From Cryptomeria japonica (Eukaryota; Streptophyta; Pinopsida; Cupressales; Cupressaceae): a stretch of DNA of 64,000 bases. The DNA lies in NCBI RefSeq assembly GCF_030272615.1, contig NC_081405.1:570273095-570337094 (forward strand). The letters run 5' to 3'. The translations under genes and the position numbers were made by a program. Under the pieces are notes generated by a model. It was not told where the DNA came from, did not search any database, and saw only the letters and a program-made list of their open reading frames with translations. This document shows, one piece after another, positions 1-11,706 of this stretch (the stretch's first letter is position 1; each line of letters opens with the position of its first letter).

Positions 1-169
1 TTACCAAGTGTCTTCCATATCATTCCAAGTGTCGTGAACATTATATCCTGTCGGTGAACCATATACCAGTAACTGTGCAATAGTTACTTGCTTGCCGGTG
101 AATGTTGATGGATCTCCAAAGTGCTAGTGTTTTAGTATGTGTTGACATCAATGACAAAACCATACCAAA

Positions 170-964
170 ATACCAATAAAAAAGTATTGGTTAATAAAAT
201 ATATTAAAACTATAATCATAAACCTACTAAAACTCTCAACCAAACTAAACACAAACCTTAAATTGTAGCCTAATCCATACACTAAACCTAATAAAACCCT
301 AAGCGTAAACCAAATGAACCCCTATTTGAACCTTAACCTTATATACAACTCAACCCTATTCTTAAAGAAAATTAAACCCAAATATTGAACCAAATTTAAC
401 CTTATGAAATTGAACTATAAACCTAACACTAAACCGAAATAAACCCTATCTTTAAATCATATTGAACCCTAACACTAAACCAAATCAAATGCCAACTATA
501 AAGCTAATTGAATTATAAATCAAATTGAGCTCTAACCCTATATCAAATGTAACCTTAACCATGGCCTGAATCAAAACGCTAACCCTATACAAAATTCAAT
601 ATTAACCCTATATTGAATTCAACCCAAACCTTTCAATAAATTCAAATTTAACCCTAAAACTAAACCAAACTAAACCTTAACCTTAAAACTAAGCCAAAGT
701 GAAACTTAAAAATGTCTCTAATTAAATTTACTCTACTATATGCATATTAAATAAGATATATAATTCGATACCCTAATCCTATAACTTAACCGAAATAAAC
801 CCTTATTGTAAACCCTACAAACCAAATTAAATATTAACTATAACCATACACGAAATTCAATTCTAACCCTTATCCTAATTAAACACTAAGTGGCCTAATC
901 TTAAATAAACACTAAACCATATTGAACCCTGCTCCTAAATTAATAGTAAACCAAATTGAATTGA
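170..964. repeat. Degenerate telomere-like (CCCTAAA-type) repeat array, part 1
   Basis: The block is built from short variants of ccctaaa, aaccctaa and aaccaaattgaaccc with spacing of roughly 12-20 bases and heavy mutation. The C-rich strand of the plant telomere repeat (CCCTAAA) is recognisable in many units, but units are interleaved with a caaattgaa motif, so this is not a simple interstitial telomere run. No coding potential is visible. It continues at 1915-3832 and 4420-4615. Confidence 0.75.
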
Positions 965-1914
965 GACCGAATTCATTTTTCTTAATGTCTTTAATATGTA
1001 ACATTGAATTAATATTATTAGTTTCTTTTTTACTTTTACTTATTAACTTATAATGTTTATTTTGTTTTCTTATATATTGCCAGCTAACTCTCTTTTACAT
1101 TGTCAAAATTTTGTGGCTCTCTTGCAGTGAGGAACAATGATATTTTCTAAAAAATTTAGACATTGATCTATTTAGATTTTACCCACATCTCAAAAGTGTT
1201 TAGATGCTCATATTCTTACTTTAGGGAGAAAATAATTTGATTTTAGTAACTGCATAGCCTATTTGATTTCTAATATGTAGATATAATTTGTGTTCTTCTA
1301 TATACTTTTATTGCAATTTTACCAACATTCCAAAAGCGTTTACATACTCATATTCTTACTTTTAAGGTGAAAATAATTTCATTTTAGTAATTGCATAGTT
1401 TATTTGACTTCTAATATTTAGATATAATTTGTGTTCTTCTATGTAGTTTATTGATTGTATATAATAGCCATTTATTTAATTTAATAGCTAAATTCATGAT
1501 TAGTATCTTAAAGTTTGTTAGCCATGAAAACGTTTTCTATCTATTAAATAATTAAAGGGAATTAATTTTTATAAATTTTCAATATATTGCATCTTTATAT
1601 AATTAATGTAATTATAAATTTATTATTTATTTTTTTAAATATATTTTATGTTATGATTTATTTAATTCAAGATTAGTTTCTAAATGTTAGTTAGGAAGGA
1701 AAACCTTTTCTTAGGGAATTATTTTTTAATAGCGTCTCTTTTATATATAATTAATGTAAATATAAATTTATTTTTAATTTTTTAAATCTTATAGATTTAT
1801 GTTTTAATACATATTTTACAATGATCTTTGTTTAAATATATAAATTTAATTAAAAAATCATGAGTTATATTATAATGTAAATAATGTGGGCCCAAATAGT
1901 ATCTCTATTTGAAC
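965..1914. repeat. AT-rich block with two internal tandem duplications
   Basis: This AT-rich stretch interrupts the telomere-like array and lacks its motif. Two diverged tandem duplications are visible. One has a period of 141 bases: the sequence around 1180-1300 (including tgttcttcta at 1291) recurs at 1320-1441 (tgttcttcta at 1432). The other, of roughly 165 bases, covers about 1480-1640 and 1645-1810. No ORF, TIR or LTR boundary was found, so whether it is an insertion or a diverged part of the array is unresolved. Confidence 0.5.
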
Positions 1915-3832
1915 ACTTTATGTAACCATAATTGAATATTAACCTAATTGATCACAAAATCAAATAAAAGCCTAACCTAAAATTCAATTAAACATTAAAC
2001 CAAATTGTACCCTAACCCTAATAATAAACCAAAATGAGCTCTAATTTTAAACCTAATTAAACCTAACCCTACCCATATACCACATTGAAGCTAAATCCTA
2101 AACTAGATTTCACCCTAACCCCAACATTAATCCAAATGGATCACTATCAATAAACTAAATTGAAGTTTAATCCAAAACCAATTTGAACAAGTTACACCAA
2201 ATGCAACCAAATTAAACCCAAATATTCAACAAAATTCAATGAATCTGAATCATATAAACATTATACCAAATTGAATGACAATACTAAAATAATTATATCC
2301 TAACACAAACACTAAACCAATTTTATCCCCTAACACTAAACCAAGTTGTACTCAATTGAACCATAAACCCTAACATGGAATTTAATTAAAAACCAAAATT
2401 AAAAAATTAAATGATGACCCTAAACCTAATTAAATTAAATAATACATAAAATTGAACTCTAACTCTAAACTTAACCTCTATTTAACCCTAATCCTAACAT
2501 TAAAATAAATGGAGTCCTATACAAAATTAAATGCTAACCCTATACTATATTGAAGAAAAACGCTAAAGGAAATTAATACAGTAACCATAAAACTAAACCA
2601 AATTAGATCATAATTGAATAGTAAGCCAAATTGCACCATAACTCTAAACACAATGGAACCCGTACACTAAACTAAATTGAGCCCTATACTAAATTGAACC
2701 CTATACCTAATTAAACCCTAATCATGTTAAATCACTCAAAACCATAAACTAAATTATACCATAACTATAAAACTAAACCAAATGATACTCTATCCCTAAA
2801 CCAAACTGAATACTATACCAAATGAACACTAACCCTATACCAAATTTAAATAAAGTCATAAGCCAAATTCATTTGTAACTGTGATACTATTTGAAATTGA
2901 ACCCTAAACCTCAACGTAATTGAAAATTAAACTAAATTGAATCCTAAGTCTAAACCAAATCCAATCTAAATTTTAAATTAAATTGAACCCTAAACCTAAT
3001 AGTAAACCAAATTGAACCCTAAACATAGCACTAACCCAAGTTAAGTTGTAACCCTAAGCCTTATTAAAGCCTTATCCTAATATTTAAACCCTAGCACTAA
3101 ACCAAATTGAGCACTAAACCTAAATTATATATCTAAATATTAATTATAAATTGACAATTAAATTGAAACCAAAATGAATATTAATCATAAAAATAAATTG
3201 AATTCAATCCTAACCCTTATCCTAATTAAACACTAGCTACATTAAACCCTAATTTCAATAAACACTAACCTTGATTGAATCCTAATCCTAAATTAATGTT
3301 AAACCGGATTAAATTGAAACAAAATTGAATATTAACCATAACCATAAACCAAATTAAGTCCTAACCCTTCTCTTAATCAAATAGTAACTAGATTGAAACC
3401 TAATCTTAAATAAATACTAAATCAAATTAAAAACCTAATCCTAAATTTTCACTAGACTGTATTGAATTAAAATCAAATTGAATATTAATTGTACCATAAA
3501 CCAAATTAAATCCTAACACTTATCCTAATTAAATGCTAATTAGATTGAACCCTAAGCTTAAATAAATACTAAACCAAATTGAACCCTAATCCTAAAGAAA
3601 TACTAAACTAGATTTAATTGAAACCACATTGAATATTAGTTCTATAACCATAAATCATCCCATTAATCAAAACTATAACCATAAACCAAATTAAATCCTA
3701 ACTCTTATCCTGATTAAACAATAACTAGATTCAACCCTAATATAAAATTTACGCTAAACCAAATTTAACCCTAATAAATAAACACTAAACTAGATTGAAT
3801 TGTAACCTTTAATGAAATTTTACCCTAGCCTT
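1915..3832. repeat. Degenerate telomere-like repeat array, part 2
   Basis: Same family as 170-964: ccctaa / cactaaacc / aaattgaa units in the same orientation, heavily mutated. The array is cut at 3849/3850 by a retroposed insert and resumes at 4420. No protein-coding signal. Confidence 0.75.
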
Positions 3833-4436
3833 AACACTAAATCAAATTGGATGTGGAAACTATGAAGGTTAACCAAGAGCACAAAATTGAGAAGCTGGAA
3901 GAGGATGTGAGTGAGATCAAGAAAAACCTAAACAATCTAGTGGAAATCAGTAGGCAGGCGATGAATAATAGCATTGGTGATTTGGAAAAGATTAGTTCCA
4001 TGATGATTGATTATATAACTAGGAGCATTGCTAGTGACCCTCCCATGGGAGAACAACAGAAAAAGATTGCTATGGAGGGATTGCTACAGAAGGTGGATAG
4101 AGTGTTATTGTTGGGAAGATTAGTTCGGGTCCGTATACTAGAACTAGGAGCCAGAGCTAGGACCAGAGAACCTCCAAATTCATCATGGGGGACTTGGAGA
4201 AGATTAATAGGAGTATTATTTAGAAAAAATACTGAATTGATGCACTCTCTTAGTTGAGTGTGTGGTCCTATTTTTTGGTTCATCTTTCTATTTTTTGTTG
4301 TCGGTCTATGTGGGGCTTGTCCCCTATTCTACTTAGTTTTTTTATCTAGTTGACTATTGGCCTTGGTCTGTAATACTTTGGGTGTCAGATCCCTATAAAA
4401 CCTATTTATCTATATCAAAAACACTAAATCAAATTG
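3833..4436 (+). mobile_element. Retroposed (LINE-mobilised) 5'-truncated insert with 17-bp TSD
   Basis: The 17-base sequence aacactaaatcaaattg occurs perfectly at 3833-3849 and 4420-4436 and brackets a 570-base segment (3850-4419) wholly unlike the surrounding array. The segment opens directly in a reading frame, carries a T-rich 3' untranslated stretch and ends in tatatcaaaa, a short A-tail. A long TSD, 5' truncation and 3' A-tail are the hallmarks of target-primed reverse transcription. Because the target is itself repetitive, part of the TSD match could be fortuitous, but the identity is exact and sits at both composition breaks. Confidence 0.75.
3850..4257 (+). pseudogene. Coiled-coil gag-like ORF fragment inside the retroposed insert
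   Basis: The frame is open from the left edge of the insert; the first ATG is at 3862 and the stop at 4255-4257 (about 131 residues from the ATG). Residues 1-35 form a strong heptad-type coiled coil (KIEKLEEDVSEIKKNLNN). It resembles the N-terminal coiled coil of some plant Ty3/gypsy Gag or LINE-associated proteins, but no catalytic or zinc-finger motif is present, so I name no family. The last third (Arg-rich, around ARARTREPP) may be in a shifted frame. Since the frame is already open at the insertion edge, the N terminus is truncated. Confidence 0.45.
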
Positions 4437-4615
4437 AATCCTAACCTTCAACTGAATTTCAAACCCTAATCCAAAAACTAAACCAAATTTACACCTAACA
4501 CTACACAAAAACTAACTATAACACTAAATAAAATGAAACCCTAAGACTAACACTAAACCAAACCAAACCCTAATACTAAAATAAAGGAAACCATGACCCT
4601 AACTATAGTACCACT
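4420..4615. repeat. Degenerate telomere-like repeat array, part 3
   Basis: Continuation of the array after the retroposed insert (cactaaatcaaattgaatcc, accaaaccaaaccctaata and similar units). It fades out near 4615 into non-repetitive DNA. Confidence 0.65.
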
Positions 4616-5124
4616 ACCCTCTTTAGACCCTGTTTGACCTCATTGACCAAGGTTGACATTTCTATGGCTTATGTGGATGGTGTATTTATTGTGATGTGTA
4701 TTCTATTATTATGTTTAAGAGTGTGATTAGATAAATATGATTATGCAATATTGCTTATTGATGAGTAGTTGTGATCTCTGCTTCCATATCGTATTTGATT
4801 AATGCAGAAATGTTAATTAAATTTATGTGTTGCTAACGATGGACTAGAAAATCTTATTCATGTACGAGAAGAGATTACTTTAGTGGTGAATATTGGCCAA
4901 TGGCGACTTTTTCATGTCGGCAACCTGGGAAATGGTGAATATTTTGTACCGACTGGGGTTGGCCATGTTGCTAGAGCATTATCAATTTTTGTCAAATTCA
5001 CGATCCGATCGCCATATGTAATAAATCGTGACGGCTGTTAATATGTAAATCCCCCATCTAGCATTCTAGGAAAGATACTATTATTTACTTTGGGACTGAG
5101 ACATAAAAGATTGACGAAAACTGA
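4616..5124. other. Unassigned spacer with a small RING-gene-like fragment
   Basis: No ORF or element is recognisable across most of this stretch. At about 5018-5075 the sequence matches, with an internal deletion, the antisense of the RING-H2 pseudogene's 5' coding part: aatcgtgacggctgttaa here versus aatcgtgacggctattaa at 32865, then gtaaatcccccat and attctagg in the same order as at 32961-32990. I read this as a decayed fragment of that family. Confidence 0.45.
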
Positions 5125-7735
5125 TATTATTTACTTTGGGATGGATGCATTAAGGAAAGATAGGAATTAGATGGATCTAATTCTAATAGATCTAGATTCT
5201 GATCTAATTCCAAGGGGGCTTTTAAGTGTGCCTCTTCTTTCCCTTATTTTGAATTGATTTATTGAGGATGCTAAATTTAGGGTAAATATGCTAGAATTGA
5301 TGTAACTATGGTTGGACAATAAGCTATAGTCATAGGATCGAGCCACAAACTAGGATCTAATATTTATAAGAGCATTCAGTTCTGTTCCCATAAGGACCTT
5401 TTCATTTATTAGGATCGGGATGGTGGTCTCTCTAGTCCTCTACACTTTTTGCACTCCAATGGGAGATTGATTTGTCACTTTAAATAAAGCTTATTCTAAA
5501 GATTGCAAATTTGTACCTAATCCTGCCCACACTAGAGAAGGGAAATAGGTTGGGAATAGGGGTTTCCCTAATTTAAACCCTAGTTTAGGAATAAACCTTT
5601 AATGAAATATAACAAATACTAAAATAAACAATGGAAAGATATACCTCAGATCTCTAGTGATTGATAATGATGCTTTCCTTCGTGATTGTAATCACATATG
5701 TTGTATGAAATGGAATGAATATGACAAAACCCTAATCAAACACACATGCTTGCATATTAATGTTGTAATTTTCTCCACAATGGTTGACTTAAGGAAACGC
5801 AACCTTGAAGATCTCTCAAAATTCTTGATGATGAACACTTCAATGCTTGAATGCTTTAGGTCGAATGCTTGGAGTCTAAGGATTGATTTGTCACTTTAAA
5901 TAAAGCTTATTCTAAAGATTGCAAATTTGTACCTAATCCTGCCCACACTAGAGAAGGGAAATAGGTTGGGAATAGGGGTTTCCCTAAGTTAAACCCTAGT
6001 TTAGGAATAAACCTTTAATGAAATATAACAAATACTAAAATAAACAATGGAAAGATATACCTCAGATCTCTAGTGATTGATAATGATGCTTTCCTTCGTG
6101 ATTGTAATCACATATGTTGTATGAAATGGAATGAATATGACAAAACCCTAATCACACACACATGCTTGCATATTAATGTTGTAATTTTCTCCACAATGGT
6201 TGACTTAAGGAAATGAAACCTTGAAGATCTCTCAAAATTCTTGATGATGAACACTTCAATGCTTGAATGCTTTAGGTCAAATGCTTGGAGTCTAAGGATT
6301 GAAATGAATTAATTGATTTCTTTATATATGAGGATCTAGGTCTATTTACCAATTAGGCAAACCTCGAATGGTTACATAGAGAAACCAAATTCATTTCTCA
6401 TTCGAGAGATAGGTCACACCCTCCTCTTTAAAAAAAGGGTCCCATTGAGGGGACTACGGCACTATATACTCTGGTCCAAGACCAAGGTGCGAGTGCCCTG
6501 GTCCTCCTCAGTCATGGAGCTTAAATTGGCCTCAAGGAGGACATACACCTATAGGATCATTTTATAAGTGCATAAAAGTTTGAGTTAAGACATTGAATGG
6601 ACCTAGACAAGAGATGAGGGTGAGACACGCTAAACTAGGAGCACAAATATGAGGTGCAAATTGGCTTGATGACAATTTATGATGCTAGGGGTCCTCTAGA
6701 TCTTCTCTTGAAGCTAGGATATTTCCTTCACTTGATGTATATAGAAGAAACCTTCATCTAGCATCCCTTTTCTACTGCATGTAATGAACGTTTTGAGCTT
6801 ATGGATTATCTTCATACACTTGTTAGTAAAGAGGTTGATGCTAATTTTAAAATATATTTTTCCCAATATTAAAAATAAACATCTATATTAGTAGAAGAAT
6901 TTTTTTAAAAATGAATAAAAACAATAAACCTAAACTTAACAGTCCTAATCCTTAGCGCTATCTCAAGAAATGTTACAAAAAATTACTAGCCTCCACTATG
7001 TTCATAAATTTGGTGCAATATATCATGCAGTCAGCTTGGTTGAGGTGTTCAATGGGGTAGCTTAATGTCTTAAATGGGGGTTTAGTTAATTATTGGTGAG
7101 GGACAAATCCTTAAAGATGGCACTAGCACTATATATGTAGCAAACTATTTCTCAGATTTCTTATCATTACATAAAGAAACACTAAATAATGAAAGTACAA
7201 GTAGTGTTGAAAGAGAGACCTATCTGATACAATAGTTTCTATAGAAGACTTAAGAGAAACTAAATTTTTAGTTGTAGATAATAGTTGATAACTAATGAAA
7301 AGTAAAAATTTCATAACTAATGGCAACTAACAAATTGGTTGCAATTAGGATTCTAATTATTAAAGAATTAACAAAGCATAAAAGCAATAAGTTAACAATC
7401 ATTAAGGAACTAATAGCAAACTAGCTACTATATTTATAAAAAACTAATAATAGAAAATATAGAGGATTACATTATGTCAACTGGCCTTTTTTTCAGGAGT
7501 ATAATCTCTAAGAAGTAATAGTACACTTAACTCAAAATTTAATTGACATCATACATTCTCATTCATAATGCATATCCAAATAATAGGAATGCATGTACAC
7601 AAAAATATAGCAACAACCATTTTTGCATTGTTCATCATTCTAACATTCATTATCTAGTAAAGATAAAAACAACTTAAAATGCCAACTGAAGAAGATCCTA
7701 ACTAGCACAACACTTCCTCCTTTTAAATAAATTCA
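5125..7735. repeat. Dispersed repeat copy A (about 2.2 kb plus an internal 416-bp duplication)
   Basis: Near-continuous similarity to 7965-14785, once the LTR element in the latter is removed. Shared landmarks in order: attatttactttggga at the left edge; a block with ggaataggggtttcc; the aggtcacaccct block; the ggcttgatgacaattt block (6663 versus 13728); and ttcctccttttaaataaattcat at the right edge. No ORF with a known domain was found. It may be a non-coding LTR-type or other interspersed repeat; the two copies lie only about 230 bp apart, so a decayed LTR pair cannot be excluded. Confidence 0.7.
5465..6296. repeat. 416-bp perfect-register tandem duplication
   Basis: 5465-5880 and 5881-6296 are the same 416-base unit, differing at only a few positions (for example aatcaaacacac versus aatcacacacac, and ggaaacgcaacc versus ggaaatgaaacc). 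The other copy of the parent repeat (around 8305-8720) has a single unit, so the duplication is local and recent relative to the repeat family. A short ORF at 5657-5899 is a by-product. Confidence 0.9.
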
Positions 7736-7964
7736 TATGGAGTGAATGGTTACTTCTTCCAACTAATCCTAAATAGATTTTACATCGCTTTAACACTAAG
7801 GAAAGTTATTAAGTGAGGAATTTTTTTTTTTTTACATTGTTTCCTTTATTCATTAGTAATAAAGAATCTATATGTACACTTAATGGGTCTTTGGATGGTT
7901 GTGTTGACTCCAATGGGTCCTGTGTTGGTGAAAATATTAGGGTTTCCACCAAAAGAATGATGAG
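7736..7964. other. Spacer between repeat copies A and B
   Basis: About 230 bases with a T-run near 7824 and no recognisable element, gene or boundary motif. It is flanked by the right end of copy A and the left end of copy B. Confidence 0.4.
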
Positions 7965-9106
7965 AATTGCTATTATTTACTTTGGGACCGATACATTAAG
8001 GAAAGATAGGAATTAGATGGATCTAATTATAATAAATCTAGATTCTAATCTAATTCCAAGGGGGTTTTTAAGTGTACCTCTTCTTTCCCTTAAGTTGAAT
8101 TGATTTATTGAAGATGCTAAAATTAGGGTAAATATGCTAGAATTGATGTAAAAATGCTTGGATAGTAAGCTATAGTCATCAGATCGAGCCAAAACCTAGG
8201 ATCTAATGTTTATAAGACCATTCAAACCTATTCCCATAAGGAGCTCCTCATTTGTTAGGATCGAGATGGTGGTCGCTCTGGTCCTCTACACTTTTCAGAC
8301 TCCAATGGAGGATTAATTTGTCACTATAAATAAAGCTTATACTGAAGATTGCAGATCGGTACCCAATCATGTGCACACTAGAAAAGAGAAATTTGTTGGG
8401 AATAGGGGTTTCCCCAAGTTAAACCCTAGTTTAGGAATTAACCTTGAATGACATATTGCAAATACTAAAATAAACAATGGAAAGATGTACCTCATATATT
8501 CATTGATTGATAATGATGATTTCCTTCTTGACTGTAATCACACATGTTTTATGAAATGAAATGAACAAGACAAAACCCTAATCACACACGTGCATTCTGG
8601 CATATTAATGTTGTAATTTTCTCCATAGTAGTTGATTAAAGGAAATGCAACCTTGAAGAGCTCTGGAAATGCTTGATGATGAATACTTCAATGCTTGAAT
8701 TCTTTAGGTTGATTGCATGGAATCTTAGGATTGAAATAAATGTATTGGTGTTCTTATATATGAGGATCTAGGTGTATTTACCAATTAGGCCAACCTCCAA
8801 TGCTGACATAGAGCGACCAAATTCATTTTGCATCAAAGAGACAGGTCACACCCTTCCCTTAAAAAAAAATGGTCCCATTAAGGGGGACTAGGGTGTTTGG
8901 TGCACTGGTTTAGGAATAAGACACTTGTTCCATGGTCCTCCTCATTTAGGGAGCTTAAATTGGCCTTGAGGAGAAGGACATATGCTTGGAGGATCATTTG
9001 GTAAGTGTATGTGGCATAAAAGTTGGAGTTAAGGCACTGAATGGACCCGAATAGGAGACAAGGGAGAGACACGCTAAAGTAGGAACACAAACATGAGGCA
9101 TAAATT

Positions 9107-10626
9107 TGGTGTGGGAGCACTCAGTTCTTGTTCAAATTTTGATGTAATTTTAGGCTAAATGGATAAGTTTTGGGCTTAAGAAAGCCATTTTGTGATGTAA
9201 TAAGGTCCATGTGGACCAATTTTAATGTATTTGAGTCCTTTAAAGTCAACTAGGTTCATTTAAAGTCATTTAAACTCTATTATATTATTGGAAAAGAGAG
9301 ATGTTAGAGGTTTGTTTGAAGAAGCCATGAATATGGCATGAAATACTGAAAAATAACCCATGTTTCTCTTGTTGTAGTCACTTTGTTCTTGTATTTAAAA
9401 ATTATTCATGGATTGATCTGGTTGTGGATAAAATTATTGTGAGTTTAATCTATTTTGGAACTGGTTTGATGCAAATTCATCAAGATTTTAAGAAAGTTGT
9501 AGTTAATTCTTTCAAAACGGGTTGAATTATGGGTTAGGGAGACCACTGTATACAATAAATTCTATAAAATTTATTTTACCTGGTGGAATGGTATAAAAAT
9601 TAGTGAAATGGTTCTTTCATGCATTTTATTTCACATTCCAAAGTTGTGAACCAAAAGGTTGATGTTTGATATGGATATCTCAATGTCGTAGTTGATGTTT
9701 TTCTCATGTTTTAATCAAACAATGATGCATAGATGGTAGGTTTTGATAAATAGATCTTGGTGAATGATTTGTGAGAGTTGGAGTAGTATGTCCAGACCCT
9801 ATGTGGGGTGTTTCAACCTTTGGAACAATTTTTTATAGTCGAGAGAGAATAGAACTAACAAACCCTCATTGTATGCAAGCCTAGATAGGCCAAAAGGTAA
9901 GCTTTTGGAGCTTGGTGAAATTGTGATTGTGTTCATTGATAAAAAAATTTAATTTTGTATATTTGAGACCTGTGGAGACTTATACAATTGGTTTTGGTAT
10001 TTGGGTTGAAGGATATCACAGGTTTGCTTTGCAAAAAAGGCCTAATTAGTCCTAGGATATAGAGGACAACAAATGTTTGAAGCATGTGTTTCAAAACAAC
10101 GCTACCTTAATTTTTGATATGTTTTAAAGAAGACAAATGGGTACCAAAAAATATGTTTTTTAAGGTCAATATTTCAGGTCTTATTCAAAATTTGTGAAGG
10201 ACAATTCCTATTTGAAGGGCTCGTAGGAGATAAGCCAATCAGGGGATGCATATAGGGGTTTGATGAAACTAGAGTTTCTGTTAGTATACAAGGGTGTATA
10301 TATGTTTTATTTAATTGATTTAATATGTTCCTAAAGTTAGTGGAGTCTTGTGAACCATCAATCCCTTATTTGGTGTTTGTAGTCCTACGAGGCATAGTGC
10401 AATTGTGAAGAGAACTTGGGTTTGCTAATGGTTGAGAGTGAAGGTTGGGTAAAAGTTAAAAGTAATATGAATACATATGTGTTCACCATCATGATGGATT
10501 AGAGACTAAATTATGTAGGTTTTCCTTGTCTAATGTGATTGGCTTTTTGGACTATGGGAAGATTACAAGCCCATTATTGTGAAATATGCCTACATGGTGT
10601 TGATTGTAACCCCACCTTCTACATCA
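9107..10626 (+). repeat. 5' LTR of the LARD-like element
   Basis: Begins TGGTG and ends ATCA (TG...CA). It is 1520 bases, shorter than the 3' LTR partly because it lacks about 130 bases present in the 3' LTR around 12205-12350. Long shared blocks confirm the pairing, for example gatgtttttctcatgtttta at 9697 and 12787. Confidence 0.85.
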
Positions 10627-10628
10627 AT

Positions 10629-10640
10629 TGGTATCAGAGC
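10629..10640 (+). promoter_or_regulatory. Primer-binding site, initiator tRNA-Met type
   Basis: TGGTATCAGAGC, two bases downstream of the 5' LTR, complementary to the 3' end of plant initiator tRNA-Met. This spacing and sequence are standard for plant LTR retrotransposons and fix the 5' LTR end. Confidence 0.9.
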
Positions 10641-11706
10641 TCAGAAGGTCTGGAAAAAGTGAGTTGGAAGTGTGTGTTTGTGTGTTTGTGTTTGTTCAGG
10701 TTGAGAAGAGAACCTGGTTGCCAAAAGACTAGGTAGAGAAGAGAAAGATCTAGGTGAGGCAAGGACAAAGTGGAAGCAAGGTTAAACAGGACTTTCTTGA
10801 AGAGATGGATTTGTTAAAGAGGTATTTTGTAGGTGATGGTTCAACAAAGAAGAAACAAGATAAGAAAAGAGAAGAAAAAGAGAGAAATACAAAAGAGGAA
10901 ACGATGAGACAAAACAAGTTTGAGTAAGAGATAAGAAAAATAAGGCAAGCTATGGAACAAATGGTAAAGGATATGGAAGAGATGGAAGAGAGAACATAGC
11001 AGTTTCTCAAATAAGACACAAGTTGACATTTCATAGTTATAAAGAGAGTTGTATGGCCTATTCAAAAGATGATTAAAAATAAAGATAATTTAAAACATTA
11101 GAACCAGATATGAAGACAACATAACCTATGATGGAAAGAGGTATTGAACAAACAAAGGAGGATAAAGAAGAAGATTTATGGACAATATACGCACCCATTG
11201 AGAATGAATGGAATAGTAAGGTTGGAGTTGAACAAGTTAAGGTGACAATGATAGAAAAAGAAGAAGAATGCATAGAGATTGATGATAAGATTGGTGATGA
11301 AAGGATGCAGACAACTCCATTAGATGTTGTCATGTGGCAAGAGTCACCAAGGAGATTTGAGAAGAAATACAAAGATTTCATGTATGACCTTGATACTAAT
11401 CCAATTGTTTGTGTCCATGAAGTTGTTATCGTATTTGTCTCAGTATATCAAGTAAAGAAGATTGGAAAAGGCAACAATTTCCTTTTGACAGGTCCAAATA
11501 CCTAACCAAGAGAATGGGAAGACCAAGAGTGAAGATGAAGTGGAATGTTGGTCCAATTTTCAGAGATGATATATATTTTCAATCACTATTTCACTGGAAG
11601 GGTACACCGGATGAAAGAAGAATTTGGATATCAAAGGAGGAGATCAAACATGATTTTGTTGTAGGTCCTCAATCAAGGGACTTGAGTTTCTTTTTCATGG
11701 GCTGTA
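10641..11706 (+). pseudogene. Internal remnant: charged ORFs ending in a chromodomain-like tail
   Basis: Two short plus-strand reading frames remain. 11128-11505 (125 aa) is acidic/lysine-rich and matches no family I recognise. 11514-11735 contains HWKGTPDERRIWISKEEIK, which resembles the W-K-G-x-P-x-x-x-x-W core of the C-terminal chromodomain or chromodomain-like fold of Ty3/gypsy integrases. Upstream, 10750-11000 is purine-rich and encodes Lys/Glu-rich stretches of possible gag origin. Gag zinc knuckle, protease, RT and the integrase core are all missing. The chromodomain reading is a motif-level inference. Confidence 0.45.

Noticed and set aside
1-169. Possible copia 3' end (gtgttgacatcaatgacaaa near 146-165 resembles the antisense of 37530-37550)
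   Set aside because: Only about 20 bases match and no LTR, polypurine tract or TSD follows; too little to call an element.
10629-10640. tRNA gene signals (TGGTATCAGAGC here and at 12005-12016, 55950-55961)
   Set aside because: These are primer-binding sites complementary to tRNA-Met 3' ends; no tRNA cloverleaf surrounds them.
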